DNA of 64,000 bases from JBGPEQ01 sp050180895 (lineage in GTDB: Bacteria; Pseudomonadota; Alphaproteobacteria; Dongiales; Dongiaceae): positions 20,035-84,034 of the forward strand of contig JBFXDS010000016.1 in the NCBI GenBank assembly GCA_050180895.1. The letters run 5' to 3'. The translations under genes and the position numbers were made by a program. The notes under the pieces are model-generated. The model worked only from the letters and a program-made list of their open reading frames with translations, had not been told where the DNA came from and did not search any database. The stretch's first letter is position 1; each line of letters starts with the position of its first letter. Shown here in pieces: positions 9,396 through 18,242 of the stretch.

Positions 9396-10298
9396 CTATC
9401 CCCCGGCGCGGCGCTCCTCCAGTTCCTCCAGGGTGCGCGGCCAATCCGCCTTCAACAGGCGCGACAACGCCCGGTCGGCCAGCAGCCGTCCGCCGGTCTG
9501 GCAACGCGCGCAATAGTTGGTCTCGTTCGCCGCATGGACGATGCGCTGGACCGCCGCGCCGCAGACGGGGCAGGGCTTGCCGAACTTGCCATGCACCGCC
9601 ATGTCCGGGTGGAAGGCGGTCACCTTCTCCGGAAAGCCGTCGCCGGCCTGCGCGCGCAGCCGGTCGATCCAGATGCGCAGCGTCTCGCGGGTCGCCTGGA
9701 ACAGCCGTTCAATCTCGCCGTCCTCCAGGCTCCGCGTCATCTTCACCGGCGACAGCCCGGCGCGATGCAGGATCTCGTCGGAATAGGCGTTGCCGATGCC
9801 GCTGAACAGCCGCGGATCGGTGAGCGCGCGCTTGACGGTATGGCTCTCGCGCAGCAGCGCGCCGCGAAAGGCCGCGAGATCGGCGTCGAGCACTTCGATG
9901 CCGCCACGATCATGTGCAGCCAGGGCCACGGCGCCGCGCACGGCATGCAGGGCCGCCCGCTTCTTCGTGGCCACTTCCGTCAACACCAGCGTGCCGTCGG
10001 GAAAGTCGAAGGCTGCGAGGCCGATCCTGCGGGCGAGCGGGGCACCCGCGGGACGCCAGTGCAGGCGTCCGGCGATCATCAAGTGTATGACCAGGAAGAG
10101 GTCGTCGTCGAAGGCCATGACGATGCGCTTGCCGAGCCGCGAGAGGGCGCGGGGGCTGTGGCCGTGGAACGCCGTCAGCGGAGGCTCGACCGTGCGCAGG
10201 ACGAACGGGCTGCCGAGCCGGACGCCGGAGAGCGGGCGACCGAGAACCCGGCGTTCGAGCGCTTCGATATAAACGGTGACGTCGGGAAGTTCCGGCAT
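9396..10298 (-). CDS. Fpg/Nei family DNA glycosylase
   Basis: A 300-residue bifunctional DNA glycosylase/AP lyase. The start is the ATG at 10296-10298, because it places the catalytic proline and glutamate directly after the initiator methionine (PELPDVTVYIEAL). The helix-two-turn-helix segment (LFSGIGNAYSDEILHRAGLSP) and a C-terminal four-cysteine zinc finger (CPVCG, then NYCARCQTGGRLL) complete the family pattern. PDV in place of the PEV of classical MutM, and the divergent finger, suggest a Fpg-like/Nei-like subgroup rather than the main MutM. Role: removal of oxidised bases. Confidence 0.9.
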   Translation of the reverse strand: MPELPDVTVYIEALERRVLGRPLSGVRLGSPFVLRTVEPPLTAFHGHSPRALSRLGKRIVMAFDDDLFLVIHLMIAGRLHWRPAGAPLARRIGLAAFDFPDGTLVLTEVATKKRAALHAVRGAVALAAHDRGGIEVLDADLAAFRGALLRESHTVKRALTDPRLFSGIGNAYSDEILHRAGLSPVKMTRSLEDGEIERLFQATRETLRIWIDRLRAQAGDGFPEKVTAFHPDMAVHGKFGKPCPVCGAAVQRIVHAANETNYCARCQTGGRLLADRALSRLLKADWPRTLEELEERRAGG

Positions 10299-10316
10299 TG
10301 CCGCCGATGCTGTCAT

Positions 10317-10645
10317 GAGGCGCCGCCGCCCTCAAGCGCTGCGAGCGTCGTGGATTCTACAATGTTCTCAATGGCTAAGTGCTGGACACGTGATATCGAC
10401 AGCACGGCAGTCGCCGCCACAGCATGTCGGCCATGCAAAAGCCGTTGAGGCGGAACCGGCGACGTGTCACTACCTCTTTCGGATGACCGCAGGGGAGCCG
10501 ACATCCGCCCGGCCGATGGTCCATTGCCTCGATCGAAGAGAGGGGTGCGCGGGCAGAGATGCCGCCCGCTTCCGGGAAGCGATCCGGCTCCGCCGCACCC
10601 GCAACAAACGCCCACGCCTACGCCTGACAACGACCGTCTCCGGAC
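10317..10645. other. Divergent spacer before kup
   Basis: A 329-base region between the divergently transcribed DNA glycosylase and kup. It contains no convincing gene. Its most notable content is the foldable segment at 10543-10600, listed separately. The remaining sequence holds no recognised promoter or repeat copy. Confidence 0.5.
10543..10600 (+). other. Possible structured leader RNA upstream of kup
   Basis: A perfect 7-bp outer stem (GGGTGCG with CGCACCC) encloses a hairpin GGCA-GAGA-TGCC with a GNRA-type tetraloop, and a second hairpin around GCTTCCGGGAAGC. It ends 45 bases before the kup start. The fold was drawn by eye; GC-rich DNA makes chance stems common. It does not match a riboswitch class I recognise. 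Confidence 0.3.
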
Positions 10646-12565
10646 ATGAAAAAGGGTCAAGCAAGCTCTGTTGCCGACGACGGACAATCGAAGGCTGACG
10701 GCGGGTTGAAGCAGCTCTGGCCGCTCGCCATCGGCGCCATCGGCGTCGTCTACGGCGATATCGGCACAAGCCCGCTCTACACGCTTCGGCTGTGCTTCAC
10801 CTCGGACGGGCCGCTGGCGCTGACCCCCGCGCATATCGTTGGGGTCCTGTCGCTGATCTTCTGGTCGGTGACGATCATCGTCACCATCAAGTACGCGATG
10901 ATCATCATGCGGGCGGACAACCAGGGGCAGGGCGGCATCCTCGCGCTGATGGCCCTGGCGCTGCAGAAGCCGCGCTCCAAACGACAGCACGCGATCCTGC
11001 TCACGCTCGGCGTCGCCGGCGCGGCGCTGTTCTACGGCGACGGTATCATCACGCCGGCCATTTCGGTGTTGAGCGCGATCGAGGGTCTCAAGGTCGCCAC
11101 GCCGCTGTTCGAGCCTTACATCGTGCCGATCACCGCCGTCATCGTCATCGCGCTCTTCTCGGTTCAGCGCCGCGGCACTGCGATGGTGGGCGCCTTCTTC
11201 GGTCCGATCGTCTGTCTATGGTTCATCGTGCTGGCGGTCCTCGGGCTGGTCCAGATTGTCCAGGAGCCGGGCGTGCTGCGCGGACTCAGCCCCCACTACG
11301 CCATAAGCTTCTTCATCGAAGCGCCGATCGTCGCCTTCGTCATTTTGGGCGCGGTGGTGCTGGCCGTGACCGGCGCCGAAGCCCTCTACGCGGACATGGG
11401 GCACTTCGGACGCCGGCCGATTCGCCTGTCATGGCTGTACCTCGTCTTTCCCGCGCTCATGCTCAACTATTTCGGACAGGGCGCGCTGCTGATCCGCAAT
11501 CCCGCCGCCATCGACAATCCGTTCTTCCGGCTGGTCCCGGAATGGGGCCTCTATCCGCTGGTCGCCCTGTCGACTATGGCAACCATCATCGCCTCGCAGG
11601 CGGTGATCTCCGGTGCCTTCTCGCTGACCCGTCAGGCCGTGCAGCTCGGCCTCTGCCCGCGAATGGAGATCCGCCACACCTCGGAGTCGGAGATCGGCCA
11701 GATCTACATTCCACAGGTGAATTGGCTTCTGCTCGTCTGCATTCTCGTCCTCATCTTCGGCTTCCGTTCGTCAGACAACCTGGCGAGCGCCTATGGGATC
11801 GCCGTGACCGGAACGATGATGATCGATACGATCGTCGCCTTCGTCGTCGCCCGCTCGCACTGGTCCTGGACGCTGCCCAAGGCGGCGCTGGTCTTCGGCG
11901 GGCTTCTCGTCGTCGATCTCGCCTTCGTCAGCTCCAACCTGCTGAAGATCCTCGACGGCGGCTGGTTCCCCCTGGCGATCGGCGCGGCGATCTTTCAACT
12001 GCTCACGACATGGCAGCGCGGCCGCAAGATCCTGGTCACGCAGCTTCGCGACATTGCCGTTCCGCTCGACGGCTTTCTCGGGCGTGTCGGCGACAAGCAT
12101 CCGCCCCGCGTCCCCGGCACGGCGGTGTTCCTGACGGCCGATGCCAACAATGTCCCGTTCTGCCTCCTGCACAATCTGAAGCACAACAAAGTCCTGCACC
12201 AGCGCATCATTCTGCTGAGCGTGACGACGGAATCGGTGCCGGTCGTGCATGAGCGCGACCGCATCGAGATCGAGGATTTCGGCAAGGGTTTTCACCGCCT
12301 GATCGTGCGCTACGGATTTGCGCAGTCGCCCAATGTGCCGCGGGCACTGGCTGCCGCGGCCGAGCGGATGGGCTTCGCCTTCAACATGATGGACATCTCG
12401 TTCTTCCTCGGCCGCGAGAAGCTGGTGGCCAGCAAGCGTCCGCATATGTCGGGCTGGCGCGAGCGCCTGTTCATCTGGCTGCAGCGCAACGCCGTCAGCG
12501 CCACTGATTTCTTCCGCATTCCCAGCAATCGCGTGGTCGAGCTCGGCGCCCAGGTCGAGGTCTAG
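10646..12565 (+). CDS. kup: Kup/HAK family potassium uptake protein
   Basis: A 639-residue inner-membrane K+:H+ symporter of the KUP/HAK/KT family. The N-terminal signature VVYGDIGTSPLYTLRLCF is complete, as are GALALTG-like segments (VLAVTGAEALYADMGHFGRR) and many membrane helices up to about residue 440. A cytoplasmic C-terminal domain of about 170 residues follows (VPGTAVFLTAD, HNKVLHQRIILLSV), as expected. Length is typical. Low-affinity K+ uptake is the known role. A foldable region precedes the start, and the ribosome site is weak. Confidence 0.97.
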   Translation: MKKGQASSVADDGQSKADGGLKQLWPLAIGAIGVVYGDIGTSPLYTLRLCFTSDGPLALTPAHIVGVLSLIFWSVTIIVTIKYAMIIMRADNQGQGGILALMALALQKPRSKRQHAILLTLGVAGAALFYGDGIITPAISVLSAIEGLKVATPLFEPYIVPITAVIVIALFSVQRRGTAMVGAFFGPIVCLWFIVLAVLGLVQIVQEPGVLRGLSPHYAISFFIEAPIVAFVILGAVVLAVTGAEALYADMGHFGRRPIRLSWLYLVFPALMLNYFGQGALLIRNPAAIDNPFFRLVPEWGLYPLVALSTMATIIASQAVISGAFSLTRQAVQLGLCPRMEIRHTSESEIGQIYIPQVNWLLLVCILVLIFGFRSSDNLASAYGIAVTGTMMIDTIVAFVVARSHWSWTLPKAALVFGGLLVVDLAFVSSNLLKILDGGWFPLAIGAAIFQLLTTWQRGRKILVTQLRDIAVPLDGFLGRVGDKHPPRVPGTAVFLTADANNVPFCLLHNLKHNKVLHQRIILLSVTTESVPVVHERDRIEIEDFGKGFHRLIVRYGFAQSPNVPRALAAAAERMGFAFNMMDISFFLGREKLVASKRPHMSGWRERLFIWLQRNAVSATDFFRIPSNRVVELGAQVEV

Positions 12566-12607
12566 GCGGCTGCCCCCCGATCCTGCCGGCCCAAACCGGG
12601 CGCGCTT

Positions 12608-13201
12608 TCAGATGATCTCGAAGTGCGCTTCCGTGGGCTGGGTGTTGTTGATCGGCAGGATGTCCTGCGGGCAGGCCGAGAAGGCGATGATCAGGTCCAT
12701 TTCCGCGCGCATCAGCAGATGGTCGCCGGGCTTGCTGACCGTCGGCAGGAAGTCGATGTCGCCGTTCGGCTTCACCGGAATGTTCATCCACACGTTGAAC
12801 GGGCTGGGCACCTCTGGCGGCGTCAGCCCCAGTTCGGCCATTCCCGCGTGGAGGTTGTCCGTGCAGTTGTCGTGATAGCCCTCGACTCCCAGGAATTTGT
12901 AGCGGTAGCGGTCGCAGGCGGCGATGATCGTGTCGTGGATGCCGGGCGATGTGTCCTCGATGATCGTGAGGATCGGCCGCCGCTTGTTCGTATACATGAC
13001 GTCGCCTGGCGCCGGCATGATATGGCCGATATGCGGACGGGTGTGCTCCATCGACATGAACTCGTGCAGGTCGTCGGCGTTGAACGCCCAGGTGTCGACG
13101 ACCTGGGTGCCGTGAGTGTTGACCATCCTGATGTGCCGGCCCTTCCCGACATGCGCCGCCTTGCCGCGGCGGGCCGGGATCGTCTGGAGTGAGGCGTTCA
13201 T
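12608..13201 (-). CDS. DUF1989 (urea carboxylase-associated family) protein
   Basis: A 197-residue protein of the DUF1989 family, often annotated as urea carboxylase/urea amidolyase-associated protein. Diagnostic segments are VNTHGTQVVDTWAF, FMSMEHTRPHIGHIMPAPGD, CTDNLHAGMAELG and FNVWMNIPVKPNGDI. The conserved Glu/His/Cys residues fit a cupin-like metal site. No urea carboxylase gene is nearby, so a link to urea is unproven here. The gene is divergent from the AAA+ ATPase across a 236-base spacer that carries a CtrA box. Confidence 0.88.
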   Translation of the reverse strand: MNASLQTIPARRGKAAHVGKGRHIRMVNTHGTQVVDTWAFNADDLHEFMSMEHTRPHIGHIMPAPGDVMYTNKRRPILTIIEDTSPGIHDTIIAACDRYRYKFLGVEGYHDNCTDNLHAGMAELGLTPPEVPSPFNVWMNIPVKPNGDIDFLPTVSKPGDHLLMRAEMDLIIAFSACPQDILPINNTQPTEAHFEII

Positions 13202-13342
13202 GTGTGGCCCGTCTGCTGTCGGATCCTGCGGCTGTCTCGACTTTAGGTCTTAATCCTTTGCCTCGCAATCGTCGGCGGTATCCCTAACGGCGCGTTAACA
13301 GATATTGCCAATCCCTCTTTTCTGAGCGGCATGTTTTCTGGA

Positions 13343-13357
13343 TTAACCCGACCTTAA
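13343..13357. promoter_or_regulatory. CtrA-type box (TTAA-N7-TTAA)
   Basis: TTAACCCGACCTTAA is a perfect match to the full binding site of the alphaproteobacterial cell-cycle regulator CtrA. It lies 80 bases upstream of the AAA+ ATPase start and 141 bases upstream of the divergent DUF1989 gene. The site is symmetrical and could act on either. Confidence 0.6.
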
Positions 13358-13437
13358 GCGGCGTTCGGCCACTGTTGCTCGTGGCGGCCAAACTGCAAGA
13401 ACCGCCCCCTTCCATGATGCATGGGGAGTGAGCCGAC

Positions 13438-14895
13438 GTGAGATTGGGCGATATTCTGGTTGCACGCGGCCTGGTGAGTGAAGCCGACGTTCAGCGCGCG
13501 GTGGAGTACCAGGCCAAGTCCGGCGGCCGCCTCGGCGACATCCTCGTCGCCATGCGCGCGATCTCGCAGGAGACGATCGAGGCGGTCCTCCATGACGCGC
13601 CCGAAGCGCCGCGCAAGATCGAGGCGACCGGCATCGACGGCGTCGAGCTGATGAAGCTCCTGATCAAGGATATGTATGTCGCCAGCCGCGAGCTGCCGAC
13701 CCAATTGGCCGACGACCTCGGCCTCACCGTGCAGGTCGTGCGCGAGCTGATCCAGATGGCGATCGACCGCAAGCTGGTCGAGGCGATGGGGACCAATGGC
13801 AAGGCCGTCATGGAGTTGCGCTACGCGCTCACCGAGACCGGCCGTCGCTGGGCCACCGAGGCGATCGAGCAATGCCGCTATGTCGGTGTGGCACCGGTGA
13901 CGATCGAGGAGTTCCAGGACCGGGTCGTCAGCCAGAAGATCACCAACGAGCGGATCGGCAAGGAGGAGCTGTCGCAACAGTTCTCGGATCTCGTCGTCTC
14001 CGACATCTTCCTGCGCCGGATCGGCCCGGCCGTGAACTCCGGCCGCGCGCTGCTGCTCTACGGGCCGCCGGGCAACGGCAAGACCTCGATCGCCGAGCGC
14101 ATGAGCCGGATCTACGCCGACATCATCTACATCCCCCATGCCATCGAGGTCGACGGCCAGATCATCAAGATCTTCGACCCCTCCATCCACAAGGAAGTGA
14201 AGTCGTCGCACAATGACGAGGGCAACAACGCCATCCGCAAGGAGGCGCTGGACCGCCGCTATGTGGCCTGCAAGCGGCCGATCATCATCACCGGCGGCGA
14301 ACTCACGCTGGAGATGCTCGATCTGCGCTATGACGAGAGCGCCAAGTACTACGAGGCGCCCCTGCACATGAAGGCGCTCGGCGGCACCTTCATCATCGAC
14401 GACTTCGGCCGCCAGCTGGTGAAGCCGGAACAGCTCCTCAACCGCTGGATCGTGCCGCTGGAAAGCCGCGTCGACTTCCTGAAGCTGCACACCGGCAAGA
14501 CCTTCTCCATCCCCTTCGACGAGATCGTCGTGTTTTCGACAAACCTCGAGCCGAACGACCTCATGGATCCGGCCTTCCTGCGCCGCATTCCCTACAAGCT
14601 CGAGATCAAGGCACCGAGCCGCGAGGAGTATCGCCGTATCTTCCGCCTGATCGCGACTCAGCGCGGCGTCGAGATGCCGGACGACGTGGCGACGCTCGTC
14701 ATCGAGGAGCTGCAGACCAACAACGGCTTCCAACTCGCTTGCTATCAGCCGCGCTTCGTCGTCGATCAGGTGATCGCCGCCTGCAAGTATCTGGACATCC
14801 CCACGACCTTCAGTCCGGAACTCGTGCTCGACGCACTCGGCAACATGTATGTGAGCGGCACCTGGGGTCAGAAGGTCACGTCCATCGCCGCGTAG
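13438..14895 (+). CDS. AAA+ ATPase with N-terminal MshEN/GspE_N-like domain
   Basis: A 485-residue ATPase starting with GTG behind a GGGGAG ribosome site. Residues 2-25 (RLGDILVARGLVSEADVQRA and the following VEYQ) fit the MshEN motif that binds c-di-GMP in MshE-type ATPases. Residues 31-51 are a second, weaker copy that has arginine where the motif glycine should be. A central linker of about 110 residues leads to the AAA+ module, with Walker A GPPGNGKTS at 209-217, Walker B GGTFIIDDFG at 315-324, sensor-1 VVFSTNLEP and a candidate arginine finger in DPAFLRRIP. It is not a GspE/PilB ATPase. The role is unknown; a chaperone-like remodelling ATPase gated by c-di-GMP is inferred. Confidence 0.85.
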   Translation: MRLGDILVARGLVSEADVQRAVEYQAKSGGRLGDILVAMRAISQETIEAVLHDAPEAPRKIEATGIDGVELMKLLIKDMYVASRELPTQLADDLGLTVQVVRELIQMAIDRKLVEAMGTNGKAVMELRYALTETGRRWATEAIEQCRYVGVAPVTIEEFQDRVVSQKITNERIGKEELSQQFSDLVVSDIFLRRIGPAVNSGRALLLYGPPGNGKTSIAERMSRIYADIIYIPHAIEVDGQIIKIFDPSIHKEVKSSHNDEGNNAIRKEALDRRYVACKRPIIITGGELTLEMLDLRYDESAKYYEAPLHMKALGGTFIIDDFGRQLVKPEQLLNRWIVPLESRVDFLKLHTGKTFSIPFDEIVVFSTNLEPNDLMDPAFLRRIPYKLEIKAPSREEYRRIFRLIATQRGVEMPDDVATLVIEELQTNNGFQLACYQPRFVVDQVIAACKYLDIPTTFSPELVLDALGNMYVSGTWGQKVTSIAA

Positions 14896-14913
14896 CGGCC
14901 GGCACGACAAGTC

Positions 14914-14937
14914 GACGGGCACCGCGCGGTGCCCGTC
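14914..14937. terminator. Palindrome after the AAA+ ATPase gene
   Basis: GACGGGCACC and GGTGCCCGTC form a perfect 10-bp stem around GCGC, 18 bases after the ATPase stop. No T run follows, so it is a terminator-like hairpin rather than a classical intrinsic terminator. Confidence 0.45.
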
Positions 14938-15170
14938 CGCAGACCCGTTAACGAGATTCTTGACGCCGGCGGACCTGCCGGCTACCTCTCAACCGTCGTC
15001 CGACGGCTCAGGGGTGCAGCATGACCGTCGCGATGGGCGGCCGTGCCGCCGATTCATCGCGGTTTAACCACATCCGTTCATTGTGAATGCGCGCCGATCG
15101 ATCCGGCGCATCGACATCGGTCGCGTCGACCGCCGTCGTCGGCGGCGCCGACGAACGCGAAGGGGGGACC

Positions 15171-15728
15171 ATGGAGCAGTCGGTGCCGGTCAGGGGGACC
15201 ATCGGTCGTCGTCGGTTCTTGGGAGGTTTTGCGGCGGCCGCCGCTCTGGCGCCGATATCGGCCTGGGCGGGTGCGCTGGGGAGCGCGACGCGGCGCCTGT
15301 CGTTCGTCAACCTGCATACCGGCGAGAACCTGACGGCGGCCTATTGGTCGAACGGCGCATACGAGCGCGCGGCCGTCGAGGACATCAACCATCTGCTGCG
15401 CGATTTTCGCACCGGCGAGGTGCATCCCATCGATCTTCGCCTGCTCGACCTGCTGCATGTCCTGCAACGCGGGGTGGAGAGCCGGTCGCCGTTCCAGGTC
15501 ATCTCCGGATACCGCTCGCCGGCGACCAACGCGAAGCTCGCGGCGGCCGGCGGCGGCGTCGCGCGGCGGAGCTATCATATGAAGGGCATGGCGATCGACG
15601 TCGCGCTCGCGGACCGAAAGCTGAGGACTCTGCGCGACGCCGCTCTCTCGCTCGCGGCCGGCGGCGTCGGCTACTATCCGAATCCGGGTTTCGTTCACGT
15701 CGACGTGGGGCCGGTCCGCTCCTGGTAA
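15171..15728 (+). CDS. Tat-exported DUF882 / M15-type peptidase (YcbK-like)
   Basis: A 185-residue exported protein. The N-terminus has a twin-arginine signal (GRRRFLGGFAAAAALAP) ending near SAWAGA. The mature part is DUF882/peptidase M15-like: VISGYRSPATNAKL, the zinc site SYHMKGMAIDVAL (His and Asp ligands) and the final HVDVGPVRSW (third ligand). E. coli YcbK/MepK, a relative, cleaves peptidoglycan cross-links. The start is the ATG behind an AGGGGGG ribosome site; a longer frame adds a non-signal leader. Periplasmic murein hydrolase is the likely role. Confidence 0.9.
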   Translation: MEQSVPVRGTIGRRRFLGGFAAAAALAPISAWAGALGSATRRLSFVNLHTGENLTAAYWSNGAYERAAVEDINHLLRDFRTGEVHPIDLRLLDLLHVLQRGVESRSPFQVISGYRSPATNAKLAAAGGGVARRSYHMKGMAIDVALADRKLRTLRDAALSLAAGGVGYYPNPGFVHVDVGPVRSW

Positions 15729-15748
15729 CCAGGGCCGCGGCCGGCAAA

Positions 15749-17488
15749 TCAGAAGCGCGGGCGAAGAACGGCGCCGTGCGTCGCCGTGACCGCCGCGCTG
15801 GCCCACAAGGCGGCGCGGAAATCCTCGGCATGCCCGAGATAGAGCGGCTTCTCCGGCAGATGCAGAATGCCGCCGCGAAAGAACGAGACGATCACGCCGC
15901 TGGGGTTCTGTTCCGCCCAGGTGAGGGCGGCGGCCGTGTCGTGCAGGATTACCGGCGGCTCCTCCAGCCGGCCGGCCAGGTCGAATTGGCCGTCATAGCG
16001 GCCATAGGCGGCGATCGGCCCCGTCTGCGCCAAGGCGCGGATCTGTTGCGCAAGGGGCATCACGTCGAAGAAGGGCCGCAGGGAGACGGCGAACTCCAGA
16101 TTGACGGTGAGCGCCAGCAGGACTGGCAGGAGCGCCATCTGAATAAGGCGGGCGAAGCTCGTTCGCGGCGTGAGCAGCGCAAGAAGATAGCTGCCGGAGA
16201 GCAGGGTGATGCCCGCCGCCAGGCTGATGCCGCCGAGCCAGGGCGGCAGATCGCTGGCGAACAGCCGTTGCCAGACCGCGTCGAGATGAGCCACGGGAAC
16301 GATGTTGAGCATGAAGAAGAACAGGCACACGAACAGCGCCAGCAAGCCCGGTACGGCGGCGTGGAAGTCCCTGGCCTTGCCCGCATGCGTGGCCCAGATG
16401 CGGGCGACGACGAGAGTCGCCGGCACCAGCATGGGCAGTAGGTCGCCGGTCTGTCGGCCGCCGATCAGCACGACCAGGAAGATGAGCGCCGCCGCCGTGA
16501 GGCACAGGCGCAGCTCGGCGGTGGCGAACTGGGCGTGGCCGCGGCGGACCGCCCACCACAGCGACGTCCACCATAGCCAGGGAAACAGCAGCAAGGTCGT
16601 CACGAAGACGTACCAGAGCCAGGGCTGATCCAGGGTCGCGGATTGCAGGGCGCCGTGCAGCAGCAGCCGGGCCAGCAGGTCCCCGTCGGCGCCGGCCGAC
16701 GGCTGCGCGAAAGGCGTCAGTTCCAGCGCCGCGGTCGCCGCCAGGCCAACGGCCGTCGCAACGACCGCACCGGCATACCACCGGCCCAGGGCTGCCGCGT
16801 CGAAACCGCGCACCGCCAGCGGAGCCGCGAGAGCGATCGGCGCCATGATCCAGAATGCCAGAGCGCCGGCGGACAATTCGCCGAACGCGAGGGCGACAGC
16901 GTAGACCGCCCACCCTGCGACCGGCCGCTGTCGCCAGGCGAGCACGATGCCGTGTAGTGCCAGGATGCTCGCGGCCAGCAGCGGCCAGGCGAACACGGTG
17001 GTCGCGAGAAAGGCGATGAAGCCGCCGCTGCCGGCCAGGACGATCGGCGCATAGCGTGGCGTCTCCTTGTCGTCCGGCCATAGACGGCGCGCCAGCCCGA
17101 CGATCAGCCACAGGCTCGCCAGGCCGAACAGCGACGGCGCGAGCCGCGCCCAGGTCTCGCCGACTCCGAACAAGCTCCAGCCCAGGCGGATGCACCAGAA
17201 CAACACCGGCGGCCATTCCGCCCCGGCGTGAGGCAGATAGGGGATGTCCTGGCGGCCCATCCACGCCCACCAGGCGACGGCATGGACCGGCAGGTCGGCA
17301 GCGACCATGGGCGGCCGGGCAACCAGCGTCGTGGCCGTCACGGCCAGCCAGATGGCCAGGGGCCATGGCCAGATTCCCCTGGCCTCGTCGGCGGGCGCTT
17401 TCTGTCCGCCGTCGACCGCGGATTGCGCCGCGTCGGGCCGCGCGGCGACCGCCGGTGTCGGCGGTTCAGCCGCTGCCGGAATTGACAT
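15749..17488 (-). CDS. ArnT-like (PMT/GT-C family) membrane glycosyltransferase
   Basis: A 579-residue polytopic membrane protein with about 12 hydrophobic segments. The acidic residue in the first periplasmic loop after helix 1 (VAADLPVHAVAWWAWMG) and the following PYLPHAGAEWPPVLFW fit GT-C fold dolichol-/undecaprenyl-phosphate-sugar transferases of the ArnT/PMT class. A C-terminal periplasmic portion (AYGRYDGQFDLAGRLEEPPV) completes it. The N-terminus is Ala/Pro-rich and cytoplasmic. The acceptor (lipid A or protein) is not predictable. Its start lies 23 bases inside the end of the GST gene, so the two are likely translationally coupled. Confidence 0.82.
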   Translation of the reverse strand: MSIPAAAEPPTPAVAARPDAAQSAVDGGQKAPADEARGIWPWPLAIWLAVTATTLVARPPMVAADLPVHAVAWWAWMGRQDIPYLPHAGAEWPPVLFWCIRLGWSLFGVGETWARLAPSLFGLASLWLIVGLARRLWPDDKETPRYAPIVLAGSGGFIAFLATTVFAWPLLAASILALHGIVLAWRQRPVAGWAVYAVALAFGELSAGALAFWIMAPIALAAPLAVRGFDAAALGRWYAGAVVATAVGLAATAALELTPFAQPSAGADGDLLARLLLHGALQSATLDQPWLWYVFVTTLLLFPWLWWTSLWWAVRRGHAQFATAELRLCLTAAALIFLVVLIGGRQTGDLLPMLVPATLVVARIWATHAGKARDFHAAVPGLLALFVCLFFFMLNIVPVAHLDAVWQRLFASDLPPWLGGISLAAGITLLSGSYLLALLTPRTSFARLIQMALLPVLLALTVNLEFAVSLRPFFDVMPLAQQIRALAQTGPIAAYGRYDGQFDLAGRLEEPPVILHDTAAALTWAEQNPSGVIVSFFRGGILHLPEKPLYLGHAEDFRAALWASAAVTATHGAVLRPRF

Positions 17489-18146
17489 CGTAGCTGATCA
17501 CCCACGGCTCCGCCTGGGCCGCGGCCGTCCATTCCTTCATCGCGGGCAGCTGCTGGATGGCATCGACATAGGCGCGGCTCACCGGATCGAGCGGCACGCC
17601 GTAGGTGAGGAAGCGCGTGGTCACGGGCGCGAACATGGCGTCGGCGGTGGTGAAGCCGCCGAACAGGAACTCGCCGGGTCCGTTCGCATCATGACGGCCG
17701 AAACCTGCGCGGCATTCGCGCCAGACGGTGGTTACACGTTCGATATCGTCGCCGGCCCGGCGCATCCGCTCGGCGAGCGGCCAGCGGCGGCGCAGATCCA
17801 TCGGCAGATTCTGCCGCAGCTCGGCGAAGCCGGCATGCATCTCGTTGCTGACGGCGCGGGCGAAGGCTCGGGCGTTCCGATCCTCGGGCCACAGGCGCGC
17901 CGCTGGAAAAAGCTCTGCCAGATATTCGCAGATGGCGAGCGACTCCCAGAGGGTGATATCCCCATGTCGCAGAGCCGGCACGCGGCCACTGCGCGAATGC
18001 CGGAGAACTTCGGCCTTGGAGCCCGGCTGATAGAGTGGGATCACCACCTCCTCGAAAGGCGCGCCGGTTTGCTTGAGCGCCAGCCATGGCCGCAGCGACC
18101 AGGAGGAATAGCTGCGGTTGCCCATATAGATCGTGAAGTCTGTCAT
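17466..18146 (-). CDS. Glutathione S-transferase family protein
   Basis: A 226-residue cytosolic GST. The thioredoxin-like domain opens with FTIYMGNRSYSSWSLRPWLA, where the SYSSWS stretch carries the catalytic serine candidates. The glutathione gamma-glutamyl-binding motif appears as LWESLAICEYLAELFP. The helical C-terminal domain contains LFGGFTTADAMFAPV with the structural aspartate. The start chosen is ATG at 18144-18146. It overlaps the downstream glycosyltransferase gene, though no functional link is evident. Confidence 0.9.
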   Translation of the reverse strand: MTDFTIYMGNRSYSSWSLRPWLALKQTGAPFEEVVIPLYQPGSKAEVLRHSRSGRVPALRHGDITLWESLAICEYLAELFPAARLWPEDRNARAFARAVSNEMHAGFAELRQNLPMDLRRRWPLAERMRRAGDDIERVTTVWRECRAGFGRHDANGPGEFLFGGFTTADAMFAPVTTRFLTYGVPLDPVSRAYVDAIQQLPAMKEWTAAAQAEPWVISYDVNSGSG

Positions 18147-18242
18147 GCTTGCCACCTTGCTGGCCGTCTCATTAGCCCTTGGTTGCGACCCGGCGCAAGG
18201 CTGGCCGGCGGATTTGGCTTTTCAGGATGACAGTTCCGGGTC

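Noticed and set aside
8445..10448. Long plus-strand open frame of 667 codons over the creatininase and glycosylase genes
   Set aside because: It lies antisense to two well-supported genes and has no domain or ribosome site.
13354..14922. A 522-codon open frame on the minus strand opposite the AAA+ ATPase gene
   Set aside because: It is antisense to a clear AAA+ gene, and its composition (His, Asp, Arg, Leu rich) is what GC-rich codon bias gives on the opposite strand. No family motif.
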